A program made the translations under genes and the position numbers. Below, one piece after another: positions 10,291 through 19,164 of a stretch of 64,000 bases of DNA (position 1 is its first letter; each line of letters opens with the position of its first letter). The DNA comes from Novosphingobium sp. FSW06-99 (GTDB taxonomy: Bacteria; Pseudomonadota; Alphaproteobacteria; Sphingomonadales; Sphingomonadaceae), in contig NZ_KQ954257.1 in assembly GCF_001519065.1 (NCBI RefSeq), positions 62,001-126,000 on the forward strand. Reading direction: 5' to 3'. The notes below the pieces were generated by a model. The model saw nothing but the letters and a program-made list of their open reading frames with translations, made no database searches and was not told the DNA's origin.

Positions 10291-10808
10291 AAAGATTCGA
10301 GCCCCTCTCAAGAACGGCAGCCAGCGACAGGCCACCTCTTCGCAGGACCAGAGAGCTACACATGGATGTGATCCATGGTGCCGATCCGTAAATCGTCACC
10401 AATCTTGCGTATTCCCCCGGATGCCATGGGAGTGGCAGGTGCAGACCCGTCTCGTAAAGGTCGCGATCGTGACATCTCAGAGGTTTTGTTCCGGTTGTAA
10501 CTATTATGCCACACTCGTCGTGACGCCGATGCGCGCGCGCCAGGCACTGGTCGGCGCAGATACGGTTTTAAGCGCCGGTGGTTTGGCCCCGGGGTCCCGA
10601 GGCGCGCAAATGCGCCATGCGTGACGGCGGCGCGCATCGTGCAAGACGCCATTGCGGACCGGTATCAGCATCTGTGATCTCAATGAGATTGGCGGCAATT
10701 TGCAATTTTGTTGCACTGATACGGCCCACCAAAGACACTATGTGTTGTTTCTGCAACATCTGGGGCAAGACGATTGCGCGTTCCGGCCAACGGCAAAGCC
10801 TGCAACAA
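10291..10808. other. Long intergenic region upstream of the TonB receptor
   Basis: These 518 bp separate the receptor from the M23 peptidase, both read leftward. I see no credible gene. The region holds the receptor's leader and promoter, including a palindrome at 10361-10377. Further out there is a second inverted repeat, TGCAA-N5-TTGCA (10701-10715), in an AT-richer stretch at 10680-10770, and a CATAAT-like -10 on the leftward strand near 10505 without a convincing -35. Confidence 0.5.
10361..10377. promoter_or_regulatory. Candidate operator, CATGGAT-GTG-ATCCATG
   Basis: A perfect 7-bp inverted repeat with a 3-bp spacer lies 71 bp upstream of the TonB-receptor start codon. The size and symmetry fit a dimeric repressor site in the receptor's promoter or leader. 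The cognate regulator is not identifiable in the window. Confidence 0.4.
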
Positions 10809-11633
10809 TCACGCCGTGAACAGCATCGGATCGAGCCTGCGGCCGCGCCAGGTCAGGCTCCAGTGCAAATGCGGCCCGGTCGCACGGCCCGTCATGCCGA
10901 CTTCACCAATCGTTTGCCCCTGACGCAGCATGACCCCTTCGGCCACGTCCAGCTTGCGCGCGTGCAGCATCGCGCTGTTCAGGCCCAGGCCATGATCAAG
11001 GATTACCAGATGCCCTTCGAGCGTGAACAGGTCGGTGACGGCGGCGAGCACCACCATGCCATCGGCAGGCGCGACAATCGCCGATCCCGCGGGCGCAGCA
11101 ATATCCATGCCCGAGTGATAGGCGGCAGCCACCCCGCGAAACACGCGTTGCGCGCCGAATCGGCCCGAAATCGGCCCATGGGCGGGGCGAATCATCGCCT
11201 GGCGCCATCCTTGCGCCCCACTGTCGATCGCCCGCGCGGCGCCGATTCGCGCCAGTTCGCCCGATCGCAACCGTGCAAATTCCGCATCGGGCAGGCCCGG
11301 CGGGTGCATCGGCGCATCGACATGTTCGATCGGCCAGGCGCGCGGGGCAATCGCCAGCCGCTGGTCCACCGCACCAACTGACCCCACCGCCGTCAGTACC
11401 GCCACAGGCGCCGCATCGCGATCAAACGCAATCAGGAACGCGCCATCTGTGGCAAAATCCACCGGCTTGCCATCTAGCCGCAGCGCGGTCGTGCCCACCG
11501 GAACCCGCCCGCGCAGCCAGCCGCCCTGGCTCGGCTGACCGATCAGCGCAAAGCGGTCGGTGTCCGCCCACACCGGAGCTGCTGCCCATGTTGTGGCAAC
11601 GGCAAGAAAAGTCCGCCGGTCAACGGCAGACAT
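10809..11633 (-). CDS. M23 family metallopeptidase (LytM-type)
   Basis: Secreted Zn-dependent peptidoglycan endopeptidase or LytM-type regulator, 274 residues from the ATG at 11633. The N-terminus MSAVDRRTFLAVATTWAAA is a signal sequence. The catalytic domain in the C-terminal half has the zinc motif HSGMD (H..D) and the second motif HLHW, both intact, so it is predicted active. The N-terminal half is an immunoglobulin-like region with WLRGRVPVGT. Its ATG overlaps the stop of the DUF2093 gene (TGATG), placing it in the xseA-DUF2093-M23 leftward cluster. Confidence 0.9.
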   Translation of the reverse strand: MSAVDRRTFLAVATTWAAAPVWADTDRFALIGQPSQGGWLRGRVPVGTTALRLDGKPVDFATDGAFLIAFDRDAAPVAVLTAVGSVGAVDQRLAIAPRAWPIEHVDAPMHPPGLPDAEFARLRSGELARIGAARAIDSGAQGWRQAMIRPAHGPISGRFGAQRVFRGVAAAYHSGMDIAAPAGSAIVAPADGMVVLAAVTDLFTLEGHLVILDHGLGLNSAMLHARKLDVAEGVMLRQGQTIGEVGMTGRATGPHLHWSLTWRGRRLDPMLFTA

Positions 11634-11836
11634 CACTTCTGCTCAAGCAGGCGCTTGGTCGCGATTTCGGCGCTGGCGTAAGCTTCCTGCAAGTCCGCGC
11701 TCCAATAGCGCAGCAGGTCGAGCGGGATGGGCGCGCCGGTCACCGCGCACAGTACATGGTCGCCGGGCGAGAGCTGGCGAAACGTACCGGGCAGATATTG
11801 AAGCCGCGCCAGGCGGCCAGCAGGAGGAGTCAGCAT
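11633..11836 (-). CDS. DUF2093 domain-containing protein
   Basis: A 67-residue cytosolic protein of unknown function. The family signature is visible as YLPGTFRQLSPGDHVLCAV, TGAPIPLDLLRYWS and QEAYAS. DUF2093 genes in alphaproteobacteria commonly sit beside xseA, as here. It overlaps the M23 peptidase by 1 nt and is separated from xseA by 177 bp containing the palindromic repeat. No function can be inferred beyond that association. Confidence 0.85.
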   Translation of the reverse strand: MLTPPAGRLARLQYLPGTFRQLSPGDHVLCAVTGAPIPLDLLRYWSADLQEAYASAEIATKRLLEQK

Positions 11837-11857
11837 CAGATCACATTTCCGCTTTGC

Positions 11858-11987
11858 ATCCTCCCCGGCACGGGGAGGGGGACCATGCGCAGCATGGTGG
11901 AGGGGGTTCGCCCCAGGGGACTCCGCGTGTTGGGCGGGGCCCCTCCACCACCCTGCGGGCGGTCCCCCTCCCCGTGCCGGGGAGGAT
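11858..11987. repeat. 130-bp palindromic extragenic repeat
   Basis: The outer arms 11858-11884 and 11961-11987 are exact 27-bp inverted repeats rich in CCTCCCC/GGGGAGG. Inward, the symmetry continues imperfectly (GGTGGAGGGG against CCCCTCCACC). The whole element would fold into one long hairpin. It lies between xseA and DUF2093. From memory, GC-rich elements of this CTCCCCGGCACGGGGAGG type are dispersed in many sphingomonad genomes and behave like REP or MITE-like sequences. Confidence 0.8.
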
Positions 11988-12013
11988 CGTGAATGGCAAG
12001 TGCGTGCGTGCCC

Positions 12014-13459
12014 TCACAGCAATTTCGGCTGTTGCGGGGTGGCCGCCGGGGGCGGTTTCGCGCGGGTCCCGCGCGGGCTGACTGCCAGCACGCCATCGGC
12101 GAATTTCAGCGTCAGTTCGGCCTCGCCCCCCGCAGCGGCACGGGTCTTGACGACATGGCCCGCCGCATCGGTGACGAGCACATAGCCGCGCAACAGCGGC
12201 GCCTCGGGATCGAGCGAGCGGCGCAGGCGATCGAGCGCATCGATCCGCCCGCGCGCCACCGCGATTCGCTGCAACAACGCTTCAGGCCGCAGTCGCAGCG
12301 CGGCCAGCCGTTCGCTTTCGCGCCGCAGCCGCGCTTCGAGCAAAGCCGGGCGCAAGGCCCCGGCATGGCGCGCCAGTTGGGCGGCGGCGAGTTCGGTGCG
12401 GTGGCTGAGCGAACGGCGCAAGCGGTCGCCCAGATCGTCGAGCCGTTGTGCCTGCGCCGCCAGCAGTGCCTGCGGCTGGGGCAGTCGCCGCGCGCGCAGA
12501 TCGAGCCGTTCGCGCGCCTGTGCTAGTTGTCGCCCGATCGCGCGATGGCGCCGCGCCTCCAGTTCGGCCAGCGCGCCAGCCAGTTCGGCGCGCACCGGCA
12601 CCGCCATTTCGGCCGCCGCCGTCGGGGTCGGCGCACGGCGATCGGCGGCAAAATCGGCCAGCGTGGTATCGGTCTCGTGCCCGACCGCGCTGATCACCGG
12701 GATGGTCGATGCGGCAATCGCGCGCACCACCTCTTCCTCATTGAACGCCCACAAGTCCTCGATCGATCCGCCCCCGCGCGCGACGATCACCAGATCGGGG
12801 CGAGGCACCGGTCCGCCCGGCGCCAGCGCGGAAAACCCGTGCAGCGCCGCAGCGATCTGCGGGGCCGCGCCCTGCCCCTGGACCAGCACCGGCCAGACCA
12901 CGACATGGCTGGGAAAACGATCACGCAGGCGGTGCAGGATGTCGCGGATGACCGCCCCGGTGGGCGAAGTGACCACCCCGATCACGCGTGGCAGATAAGG
13001 TATCGCGCGCTTGCGGCCTTCATCGAACAGCCCTTCGGCGGCCAGCCGCGCCTTGGTCTTTTCCAGCAGCGCGAGCAGCGCGCCTTCGCCCGCGATCTCC
13101 ATCCGGTCGATCACGATCTGGTAATTCGACCGGCCGGGATACGTCGTCAATTTGCCGGTGGCGATCACTTCGACACCATCGGCGGGCGCAAAGCCCAGCC
13201 GTTGCACATTGCCGCGCCACATCACCCCGTCGAGCCGGGCGCCTTCATCCTTCAGGCTGCAATAGAGATGCCCGGAGGCCGCGCGTTTGACCCCCGACAA
13301 CTCGCCCCGCACGCGCACAAAGCCAAAGCGGTCCTCGACCGTGCGCTTGAGCAGGTTGGACAAGTCGGAAATCGACATCGCGGGGGCGTTGTCGCCCGGC
13401 GCTTCCCTCGCTAACAGGCCCGCAGGGGCGTCATCGTCGCTGGAAGGGTGAAAATTCAT
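12014..13459 (-). CDS. xseA: Exodeoxyribonuclease VII large subunit
   Basis: Large subunit of ExoVII, which degrades single-stranded DNA with XseB. It has 481 residues from the ATG at 13459. The N-terminal OB domain has [15 protein letters not shown] and VRVRGELSG. The catalytic core has [32 protein letters not shown] and [18 protein letters not shown] long coiled-coil region of Arg/Leu heptads precedes the C-terminal strand. Its start codon overlaps that of divergent purD (CATG at 13457-13460). A later ATG at 13378 would avoid this but would cut the conserved [11 protein letters not shown] segment. xseB is not in the window. Confidence 0.95.
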   Translation of the reverse strand: MNFHPSSDDDAPAGLLAREAPGDNAPAMSISDLSNLLKRTVEDRFGFVRVRGELSGVKRAASGHLYCSLKDEGARLDGVMWRGNVQRLGFAPADGVEVIATGKLTTYPGRSNYQIVIDRMEIAGEGALLALLEKTKARLAAEGLFDEGRKRAIPYLPRVIGVVTSPTGAVIRDILHRLRDRFPSHVVVWPVLVQGQGAAPQIAAALHGFSALAPGGPVPRPDLVIVARGGGSIEDLWAFNEEEVVRAIAASTIPVISAVGHETDTTLADFAADRRAPTPTAAAEMAVPVRAELAGALAELEARRHRAIGRQLAQARERLDLRARRLPQPQALLAAQAQRLDDLGDRLRRSLSHRTELAAAQLARHAGALRPALLEARLRRESERLAALRLRPEALLQRIAVARGRIDALDRLRRSLDPEAPLLRGYVLVTDAAGHVVKTRAAAGGEAELTLKFADGVLAVSPRGTRAKPPPAATPQQPKLL

Positions 13460-14738
13460 GAATGTCCTGTTGCTTGGGTCCGGCGGTCGCGAACATGCGC
13501 TGGCGTGGAAATTGGCCCAAAGTCCGCGACTGGGCAAGCTTCATGCGATCCCCGGCAATCCTGGCATTGCCGAACACGCGGCGTGCCACGCCATCGATCT
13601 GGCCGATCATGGCGCGGTCGTGGCGTTCTGCGGCGAACATGCCATCGACCTGGTGGTGATCGGTCCCGAGGCCCCGCTGGTCGACGGACTGGGCGACACT
13701 TTGCGTGGCGCCGCGATCAGCGTGTTCGGGCCCAACCAGGCCGCCGCGAGGCTGGAAGGATCCAAGGGCTTTACCAAGGATCTGTGCGCGCGCGCGGGCA
13801 TTCCCACCGCCGGGTATGTGCGCACCGGCAGCGAGGCGGAGGCGCTGGCGGCGCTGGGCCGGTTCGGCCTGCCCGTGGTGATCAAGGCCGATGGTCTGGC
13901 CGCCGGCAAGGGTGTGGTGATCGCGCAAACCGCGCAAGAGGCGCGCGACGCGATCGCCGACATGTTTGCCGGCAGCTTTGGCGAAGCAGGCGCCGAAGTG
14001 GTGATCGAGGAATTCATGACCGGCGAAGAGGCCAGTTTCTTTGCGCTGACCGACGGGGCCACGATTGTCGCATTCGGGTCGGCGCAGGACCACAAGCGCG
14101 TGGGCGAGGGCGACACCGGCCCCAACACCGGCGGAATGGGCGCCTATAGCCCGGCGCGCGTGCTGACCCCGGCGCTGGAACGCGAAGTGATCACGCGCAT
14201 CATCGCCCCCACCGTCAAGGCGATGGCCGATGAAGGCATGGCCTATTCGGGCGTGCTGTTTGCCGGGCTGATGCTGACCGCCGAGGGCCCAAAGCTGATC
14301 GAATACAATTGCCGGTTTGGCGATCCCGAATGCCAGGTGCTGATGCTGCGTCTGGAAAGCGATCTGGTCGATCTGCTGTCGGCAGTGGCCGACAACCGGC
14401 TGGCGGCGATCGCGCCCCCGGCGTTTTCGCCCGAACCTGCGCTGACGGTGGTGATGGCCGCCACCGGCTATCCCGGCACACCGGTCAAAGGCAGCATGAT
14501 CGCCGATCTGCCCAGGGCCGAAGCCTACGGCGCCAAAGTGTTCCATGCCGGAACGGTGCGCGATGATGCGGGCGTGCTGCGCGCCAGCGGCGGCCGCGTG
14601 CTCAATGTCTCGGCGCGCGGCACCAGCGTGCGCGCGGCGCGCGACGCGGCCTATCGCGCGGTCGATGCCATCGATTTTGGCGAAAGCTTTTGCCGCCGCG
14701 ACATCGGCTGGCGCGAGATTGCCCGCGAAGAGGGATGA
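13458..14738 (+). CDS. purD: Phosphoribosylamine--glycine ligase
   Basis: GAR synthetase of purine synthesis: ATP-grasp ligation of glycine to phosphoribosylamine. It has 426 residues, the normal length. It begins [19 protein letters not shown] (N-domain nucleotide-binding loop). The ATP-grasp core has [13 protein letters not shown] and [13 protein letters not shown], followed by [11 protein letters not shown] and the metal-binding [13 protein letters not shown]. No other pur gene is close. Its ATG is embedded in the start codon of divergent xseA, so its promoter and leader must lie inside xseA coding sequence. Confidence 0.97.
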   Translation: MNVLLLGSGGREHALAWKLAQSPRLGKLHAIPGNPGIAEHAACHAIDLADHGAVVAFCGEHAIDLVVIGPEAPLVDGLGDTLRGAAISVFGPNQAAARLEGSKGFTKDLCARAGIPTAGYVRTGSEAEALAALGRFGLPVVIKADGLAAGKGVVIAQTAQEARDAIADMFAGSFGEAGAEVVIEEFMTGEEASFFALTDGATIVAFGSAQDHKRVGEGDTGPNTGGMGAYSPARVLTPALEREVITRIIAPTVKAMADEGMAYSGVLFAGLMLTAEGPKLIEYNCRFGDPECQVLMLRLESDLVDLLSAVADNRLAAIAPPAFSPEPALTVVMAATGYPGTPVKGSMIADLPRAEAYGAKVFHAGTVRDDAGVLRASGGRVLNVSARGTSVRAARDAAYRAVDAIDFGESFCRRDIGWREIAREEG

Positions 14739-14786
14739 TCGCGATCGGGTAGGGAAAATCGGCCCGACCGGCGTTATGGTGGCGCC

Positions 14787-15404
14787 ATGACCAGAGGCCG
14801 CCCACGCTTTGACGACAGTCTGACCCCCGCGGAATGGCGGGTGGTCGAAGGCGTGCGCCACGGCCTGTCGAATCCCGCGATCGCCCGCGCGCAAGGCGTC
14901 AGCCTGGACGCCGTCAAATACCATGTCGGCAACGCGCTGCAAAAGCTTGGCCTGGCCAACCGCCGCGCATTGCGGGTGTGGGACGGCGTGCGTCGCGACA
15001 GCAATCTGGCGAACAGGGAGCCTGGCATGGACCAGACTATCACGATCGGCGCAATCGGACAGATATCGCGCAGCGTAACCGATATTGCCGAGGCTCGGCG
15101 CTGGTATGGCGAGGTGCTGAGCCTGGAACACCTCTATTCGTTTGGAAATATGGCGTTCTTCAATTGTGGGGGGACACGCCTGTTGCTGTCGCAGGGTGAT
15201 GGCGATCCCGCCCAGTCGATCCTCTATTTCCGGGTCGATGATATCCGCGCCGCCTGTGCCCGGCTTGGCGAGCGCGGCATCCTGTTTACCCGTGCACCGC
15301 ACATGATCCATCGCCACGATGACGGCACCGAGGAATGGATGGCATTCTTCAACGACAACGAGGGCCGGCCGCTGGCGATCATGGCGCAAGTCGCGCCGGG
15401 TTAG
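14787..15404 (+). CDS. LuxR-type HTH / VOC (glyoxalase fold) fusion protein
   Basis: A 205-residue two-domain protein. Residues about 11-66 are a LuxR/GerE helix-turn-helix (LTPAEWRVVEGVRHGLSN, IARAQGVSLDAVKYHV, LQKLGLANRRAL). Residues about 85-203 form a VOC domain (GQISRSVTDIAEARRWYGEVL, then ILYFRVDDI, then FFNDNEGRPLAIM). The VOC half could bind a metal and small ligand, making this a possible one-component sensor-regulator; alternatively the VOC half is an enzyme. No response-regulator or autoinducer domain is present. The start is the ATG at 14787. Its stop overlaps that of convergent galK by 3 nt, and purD ends 48 bp upstream. Confidence 0.85.
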   Translation: MTRGRPRFDDSLTPAEWRVVEGVRHGLSNPAIARAQGVSLDAVKYHVGNALQKLGLANRRALRVWDGVRRDSNLANREPGMDQTITIGAIGQISRSVTDIAEARRWYGEVLSLEHLYSFGNMAFFNCGGTRLLLSQGDGDPAQSILYFRVDDIRAACARLGERGILFTRAPHMIHRHDDGTEEWMAFFNDNEGRPLAIMAQVAPG

Positions 15405-16564
15405 ACCGACGTGATCCCCGCCCCATCGGCAGGAGCTTCTACCGTGATGTCGGGCAACGCGCCGGTCGGGGTGCGATAGCCGTCGAGTACGGCGGCGCGG
15501 ACAGCCTCGACGCGGTCGGCACGCATGATCGCAACGACCGCGCCGCCAAATCCGCCGCCGGTCTGGCGCGCGCCGCCTTCATCGCCGATCGCGTGGTCGA
15601 GCAAGGCGGCCAACCGGTCGGTGTCGGGCACGGTGATGCCGAAATCGTGCGCCTGCGACACGTGTGCTTCGCGCATCAACCGCCCGGTCGTGACCAGATC
15701 GTCGGCGGCGAGCGCCTCGGCGGCTTCGAGCGTGCGACGATTGTCGCCGATCACATGGCGCGCGCGGTGCCAGGCGCGATCATCGAGCGTGGCTTTGGCG
15801 GCGGCCAGCATGGCATCGTCGGCATCGCGCAACGCCGCCACGCCCAGATGCGCGGCGGCGCGTTCGCATTCGATACGGCGGGTGTTGTATTCCCCATCGA
15901 CCAGCCCGCGTTCCACCCCCGATTGCACGATCATCACCGCCAGATCACCGGGCAGCACGATCTGGCGCAGGGCCAGGCTGCGGCAATCGATCAACAGCGC
16001 ATGGCCCGCGCGGGTTGCCGCGCTGGCAATCTGGTCAAGATTGCCGCAGCGCACGCCGGGAAAGCCACATTCGGCGCGCTGGGCCAGCAGCGCGATGTCG
16101 AGCGCGGTCCAGTCGGCGCCCGCCGCCGCGAGCAGCGCGTGCGCCAGTGCCACTTCCAGACTGGCGGACGATGACAGCCCCGTGCCGCGCGCCAGACTGC
16201 CCGCAATGGCCAGTGTGCCGCCCGGCACGGCGATGCCGGCGCGGTTCAGTTCATCGACCACGCCGCGCACATAATTGCGCCAGCCGCCGCCCTGGTGCGG
16301 GCCGACGCGCGCGGGATCGAACGCGTCGTCTTCGCCGAAATCGAGCGCCGCCACGTACAGCCGCCCGCCCGCCTGCGGGGTGAAGGCCACCCGCGTTTCC
16401 GGGCCGATCGCCATCGGCATGGCAAAGCCCTGGTTGTAATCGGTGTGTTCGCCGATCAGGTTGACGCGGCCCGGCGCGCGCGCCGCGATCTGCGGCGCGG
16501 CGCCGAACGCCTGGACAAACCCGGCCCGCAGCCGCGCCGCCAGTGTCGTGCCTGTTGGGGTCAT
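15401..16564 (-). CDS. galK: Galactokinase
   Basis: GHMP kinase phosphorylating alpha-D-galactose at C1 in the Leloir pathway; 387 residues, full length. The galactokinase signature GRVNLIGEHTDYNQG is near residue 30. The GHMP ATP-binding loop is LARGTGLSSSASLEVALA, and the C-terminal motif is TGGGFGGAVVAI. Its ATG overlaps the galT stop by 4 nt, so it is translated with galT. galE and galM are not nearby. Confidence 0.96.
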   Translation of the reverse strand: MTPTGTTLAARLRAGFVQAFGAAPQIAARAPGRVNLIGEHTDYNQGFAMPMAIGPETRVAFTPQAGGRLYVAALDFGEDDAFDPARVGPHQGGGWRNYVRGVVDELNRAGIAVPGGTLAIAGSLARGTGLSSSASLEVALAHALLAAAGADWTALDIALLAQRAECGFPGVRCGNLDQIASAATRAGHALLIDCRSLALRQIVLPGDLAVMIVQSGVERGLVDGEYNTRRIECERAAAHLGVAALRDADDAMLAAAKATLDDRAWHRARHVIGDNRRTLEAAEALAADDLVTTGRLMREAHVSQAHDFGITVPDTDRLAALLDHAIGDEGGARQTGGGFGGAVVAIMRADRVEAVRAAVLDGYRTPTGALPDITVEAPADGAGITSV

Positions 16565-17598
16565 GCCTGCGCGCCGTTGGCAGGGGTAACATCACGCAAA
16601 CGCGCGGCGGCGACTTCGGGGGTCAGGTCGCGTTGCGGTTCGGCCAGCATTTCGTACCCGACCATGAATTTGCGCACCGTGGCAGAGCGCAGCAGGGGCG
16701 GATAGAAATGCGCGTGCAGGCGCCAGGCCCCGGGCGCGGCGCTGTGCCCCGGCGCCTGATGCCAGCCCATCGAATAGGGCATCTGGCAATCGAACAGCGC
16801 ATCATAGCGCCCGGTGATTGCGCGCAGCATCCGCGCCAGCGCATCGCGCGCGGGATCGGACAGATCATCGATGCGCGCCACCGCATCGCGCGCAATCAGC
16901 AGCACCTCGAACGGCCACGAGGCCCAGAACGGCACCACCGCCAGCCAATGCGCGTTGACCGCAACCACGCGCTCGCCCAAGGCCAGTTCGCGCCGCGCCA
17001 CTTCGCCCAGCAAAGCATCACCGTGCGCACGATGCCAGGCGGCCTGTTCGCGATCTTCGTCGGCCAGTTCGCTCGGCACGAAATCGCTCGCCCAGATCTG
17101 GCCATGCGGGTGCGGGCTGGAACACCCCATCATCGCGCCCTTGTTTTCGAACACCTGGACATAGTCGAACCGGGCCGCCAGTTCGGTGGTCTGGTCGGCC
17201 CAGGTATCGATCAGCGCGCGCACCGCCGCGGTGTCGAGATCGGGCAGTGTCTTGCCGTGATCGGGTGAATAGCAGATCACCCGCGCCAGCCCGCGCGCAG
17301 GGGCACTGACAAACAGATCATCCCCCCCATTGGGCGCGGGGGTATCGGGCATCAGCGCGGGAAAATCGTTGGGGAAGACCAGCGTGGCGGCATAGTCCGG
17401 GTTGGTTTCGCCCCCGGTGCGCGTGTTGCCCGGGCACAGATAGCACGCCGGATCGTACGATGGCCCGCCACGCGGCGCCGCATCGCCCACTTCGCCCTGC
17501 CACGGGCGTTTGGCGCGGTGCGGAGAGACCAGCACCCAGCGCCCGGTCAGGAGATTGCGGCGCCGGTGCGGGTGATCGAGCGGGTCGAACGGGGTCAT
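16561..17598 (-). CDS. galT: Galactose-1-phosphate uridylyltransferase
   Basis: GalT of the Leloir pathway, exchanging UMP between UDP-glucose and galactose-1-phosphate through a uridylylated histidine. The start MTPFDPLDHPHRRRN at 17598 gives 345 residues. The active-site motif HPHGQIW (SSPHPHGQIWA) is intact; YLCPGNTRT with its cysteine, and the late HAHFYPP, fit the zinc/iron-containing class. It overlaps galK by 4 nt and follows the PfkB kinase by 46 bp in the same direction. Confidence 0.95.
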   Translation of the reverse strand: MTPFDPLDHPHRRRNLLTGRWVLVSPHRAKRPWQGEVGDAAPRGGPSYDPACYLCPGNTRTGGETNPDYAATLVFPNDFPALMPDTPAPNGGDDLFVSAPARGLARVICYSPDHGKTLPDLDTAAVRALIDTWADQTTELAARFDYVQVFENKGAMMGCSSPHPHGQIWASDFVPSELADEDREQAAWHRAHGDALLGEVARRELALGERVVAVNAHWLAVVPFWASWPFEVLLIARDAVARIDDLSDPARDALARMLRAITGRYDALFDCQMPYSMGWHQAPGHSAAPGAWRLHAHFYPPLLRSATVRKFMVGYEMLAEPQRDLTPEVAAARLRDVTPANGAQA

Positions 17599-17644
17599 GC
17601 CGCAAACGTTAGCGTGCGCGTGCCCCCGGCGGAAAGACAAATAC

Positions 17645-18649
17645 CTATTCGCCCAGCAGCGGCGCGACGAGCGCGCGCAAATCCGCCTCTGGCCGCGCGC
17701 CATAGTGCGAAATCACTTCGGCCGCGCACACGGCACCCAGCGACAGGCAGGTTTCCAGCGGCAGATCGCGGACATGGCCATAGAGGAACCCGGCCGCAAA
17801 CAAATCGCCCGCGCCAGTGGTATCAACCACCTGGGCCACCGGTGCGGCGGCGACATGCGCGTGTTCGCCCCCGCTGACCGCATGCGCGCCCTTGTCGCTA
17901 CGGGTGACCACCAGCGTCGGGATCTTGTCTGCCAACGCGGCAATGCCGTCGTGAAAATCCTCGCACCCGGTCAACGCGGCCAGTTCGTGTTCATTGGCAA
18001 ACAGGATGTCGAGTTCGCCCGCCGCGATCAGCGCGCGGAAATCATCGCCATGGCGGGCAATCACAAAGGCATCGGACAGCGTGAAGGCCACCTTGCGCCC
18101 GGCGGCGCGCGCCGCCGCGATTGCGCGGCGCATCGCGCGGCGGGGCTCTTCGGGGTCCCATAGATAGCCTTCGAGATAGAGCACTTTGGCATCGGCGATC
18201 ACGCTTTCGTCCAGCGCCTCGGCCGGCAGGAACTGCGATGCGCCCAGAAATGTGTTCATCGTGCGCTGCCCGTCGGGCGTCACGAAGATCAGGCAGCGCG
18301 CGGTGGTCGGCTGACCGCTGCGCACCGGGGTGGCAAAGGCAATCCCGGCGGCGCGGATATCGTGGGCAAACACTTCGCCCAACTGATCATCGGCGACCTG
18401 GCCGATAAAGGCGCACGGCGATCCCAGCGCGGCCATCCCGGCCAATGTGTTGGCCGCCGACCCGCCCGAGATTTCGCGCGCCGGACCCATCGCGGCATAA
18501 AGATCATGCGCGCGCGGTTCATCGACCAGCGTCATCCCGCCCTTGGCCAGATCGAGCCGGGAAATATCGTCGTCATGCGCCGGGGCCATGACATCGACAA
18601 TCGCATTGCCGATCGCGACGACATCGTAACGGGGGGTGGTCTGGGTCAC
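17645..18649 (-). CDS. PfkB-family carbohydrate kinase, adenosine kinase type
   Basis: Ribokinase-superfamily kinase of 334 residues using a GTG start at 18649 with GGAG about 10 nt upstream. It begins VTQTTPRYDVVAIGNAIVD. It has the PfkB signature GGSAANTLAGMAALG near residue 60 and the catalytic anion-hole motif DTTGAGDLFAAGF with the general-base aspartate. The closest match is to alphaproteobacterial proteins annotated as adenosine kinase (AMP formation from adenosine). Its place upstream of galT-galK leaves open a sugar substrate. Confidence 0.85.
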   Translation of the reverse strand: MTQTTPRYDVVAIGNAIVDVMAPAHDDDISRLDLAKGGMTLVDEPRAHDLYAAMGPAREISGGSAANTLAGMAALGSPCAFIGQVADDQLGEVFAHDIRAAGIAFATPVRSGQPTTARCLIFVTPDGQRTMNTFLGASQFLPAEALDESVIADAKVLYLEGYLWDPEEPRRAMRRAIAAARAAGRKVAFTLSDAFVIARHGDDFRALIAAGELDILFANEHELAALTGCEDFHDGIAALADKIPTLVVTRSDKGAHAVSGGEHAHVAAAPVAQVVDTTGAGDLFAAGFLYGHVRDLPLETCLSLGAVCAAEVISHYGARPEADLRALVAPLLGE

Positions 18650-18786
18650 TATTGGCGTCTCCGCAAGGCAAGGATGCCGGTCGCCTAGAGCTTTGCCGCG
18701 CTTGCGACAAGGTGCAGCGCGACCGGGACGGATGCATCGCCGCCTCGATTGACAGGACGAGTCCCGCGCGCGATGGCGGGGCGGTA

Positions 18787-19164
18787 ATGCGTGCGATCCT
18801 GCCGATACCCCTGGTGCTGTTGCTGGCCGCGTGCGGCGGGGGCATAGTGGCGCCGCCGACAACCACCGTCAGCCAACCGCAGCCCCATCCCGTGCACCAC
18901 GCTCCGCTGCGCGAAGCCGGGCTGGGCGGGGTGATCGGCGCCGATGCCGATGCGCTGATCCGCCAGTTCGGCCCGCCCCGGCTCGACATTCGCGACGGCG
19001 ATGCACGCAAACTGCAATGGTCGGGCACGGCCTGCGTGCTGGATGCCTATCTCTACCCCGACGACCATGGTGGCCGCGCCACCGTGACCTATGTCGATGC
19101 GCGGCGCGGCGACGGACGCGATGTCGATCGCAGCGCCTGCGTCACCGCACTGCGCCGGAATTAG
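18787..19164 (+). CDS. Small putative lipoprotein
   Basis: A 125-residue exported protein from the ATG at 18787. The N-terminus MRAILPIPLVLLLAACGGG has a clear lipobox (LAAC), so it is probably lipid-anchored. The mature part has a Pro/His linker and a small domain with DADALIRQFGPPRLDIRDGDARKLQW-type sequence (about residues 50-80) resembling SmpA/OmlA-like folds only loosely. A conserved-looking Cys pair is in GTACVLDAYLY and RSACVTAL. Function is unknown. Its stop codon overlaps that of the convergent reductase gene. Confidence 0.75.
   Translation: MRAILPIPLVLLLAACGGGIVAPPTTTVSQPQPHPVHHAPLREAGLGGVIGADADALIRQFGPPRLDIRDGDARKLQWSGTACVLDAYLYPDDHGGRATVTYVDARRGDGRDVDRSACVTALRRN

Noticed and set aside
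8011..10371. A 786-codon open frame on the + strand opposite the TonB receptor
   Set aside because: Arg/Gly/His-rich composition with no motif; a shadow of the receptor gene.
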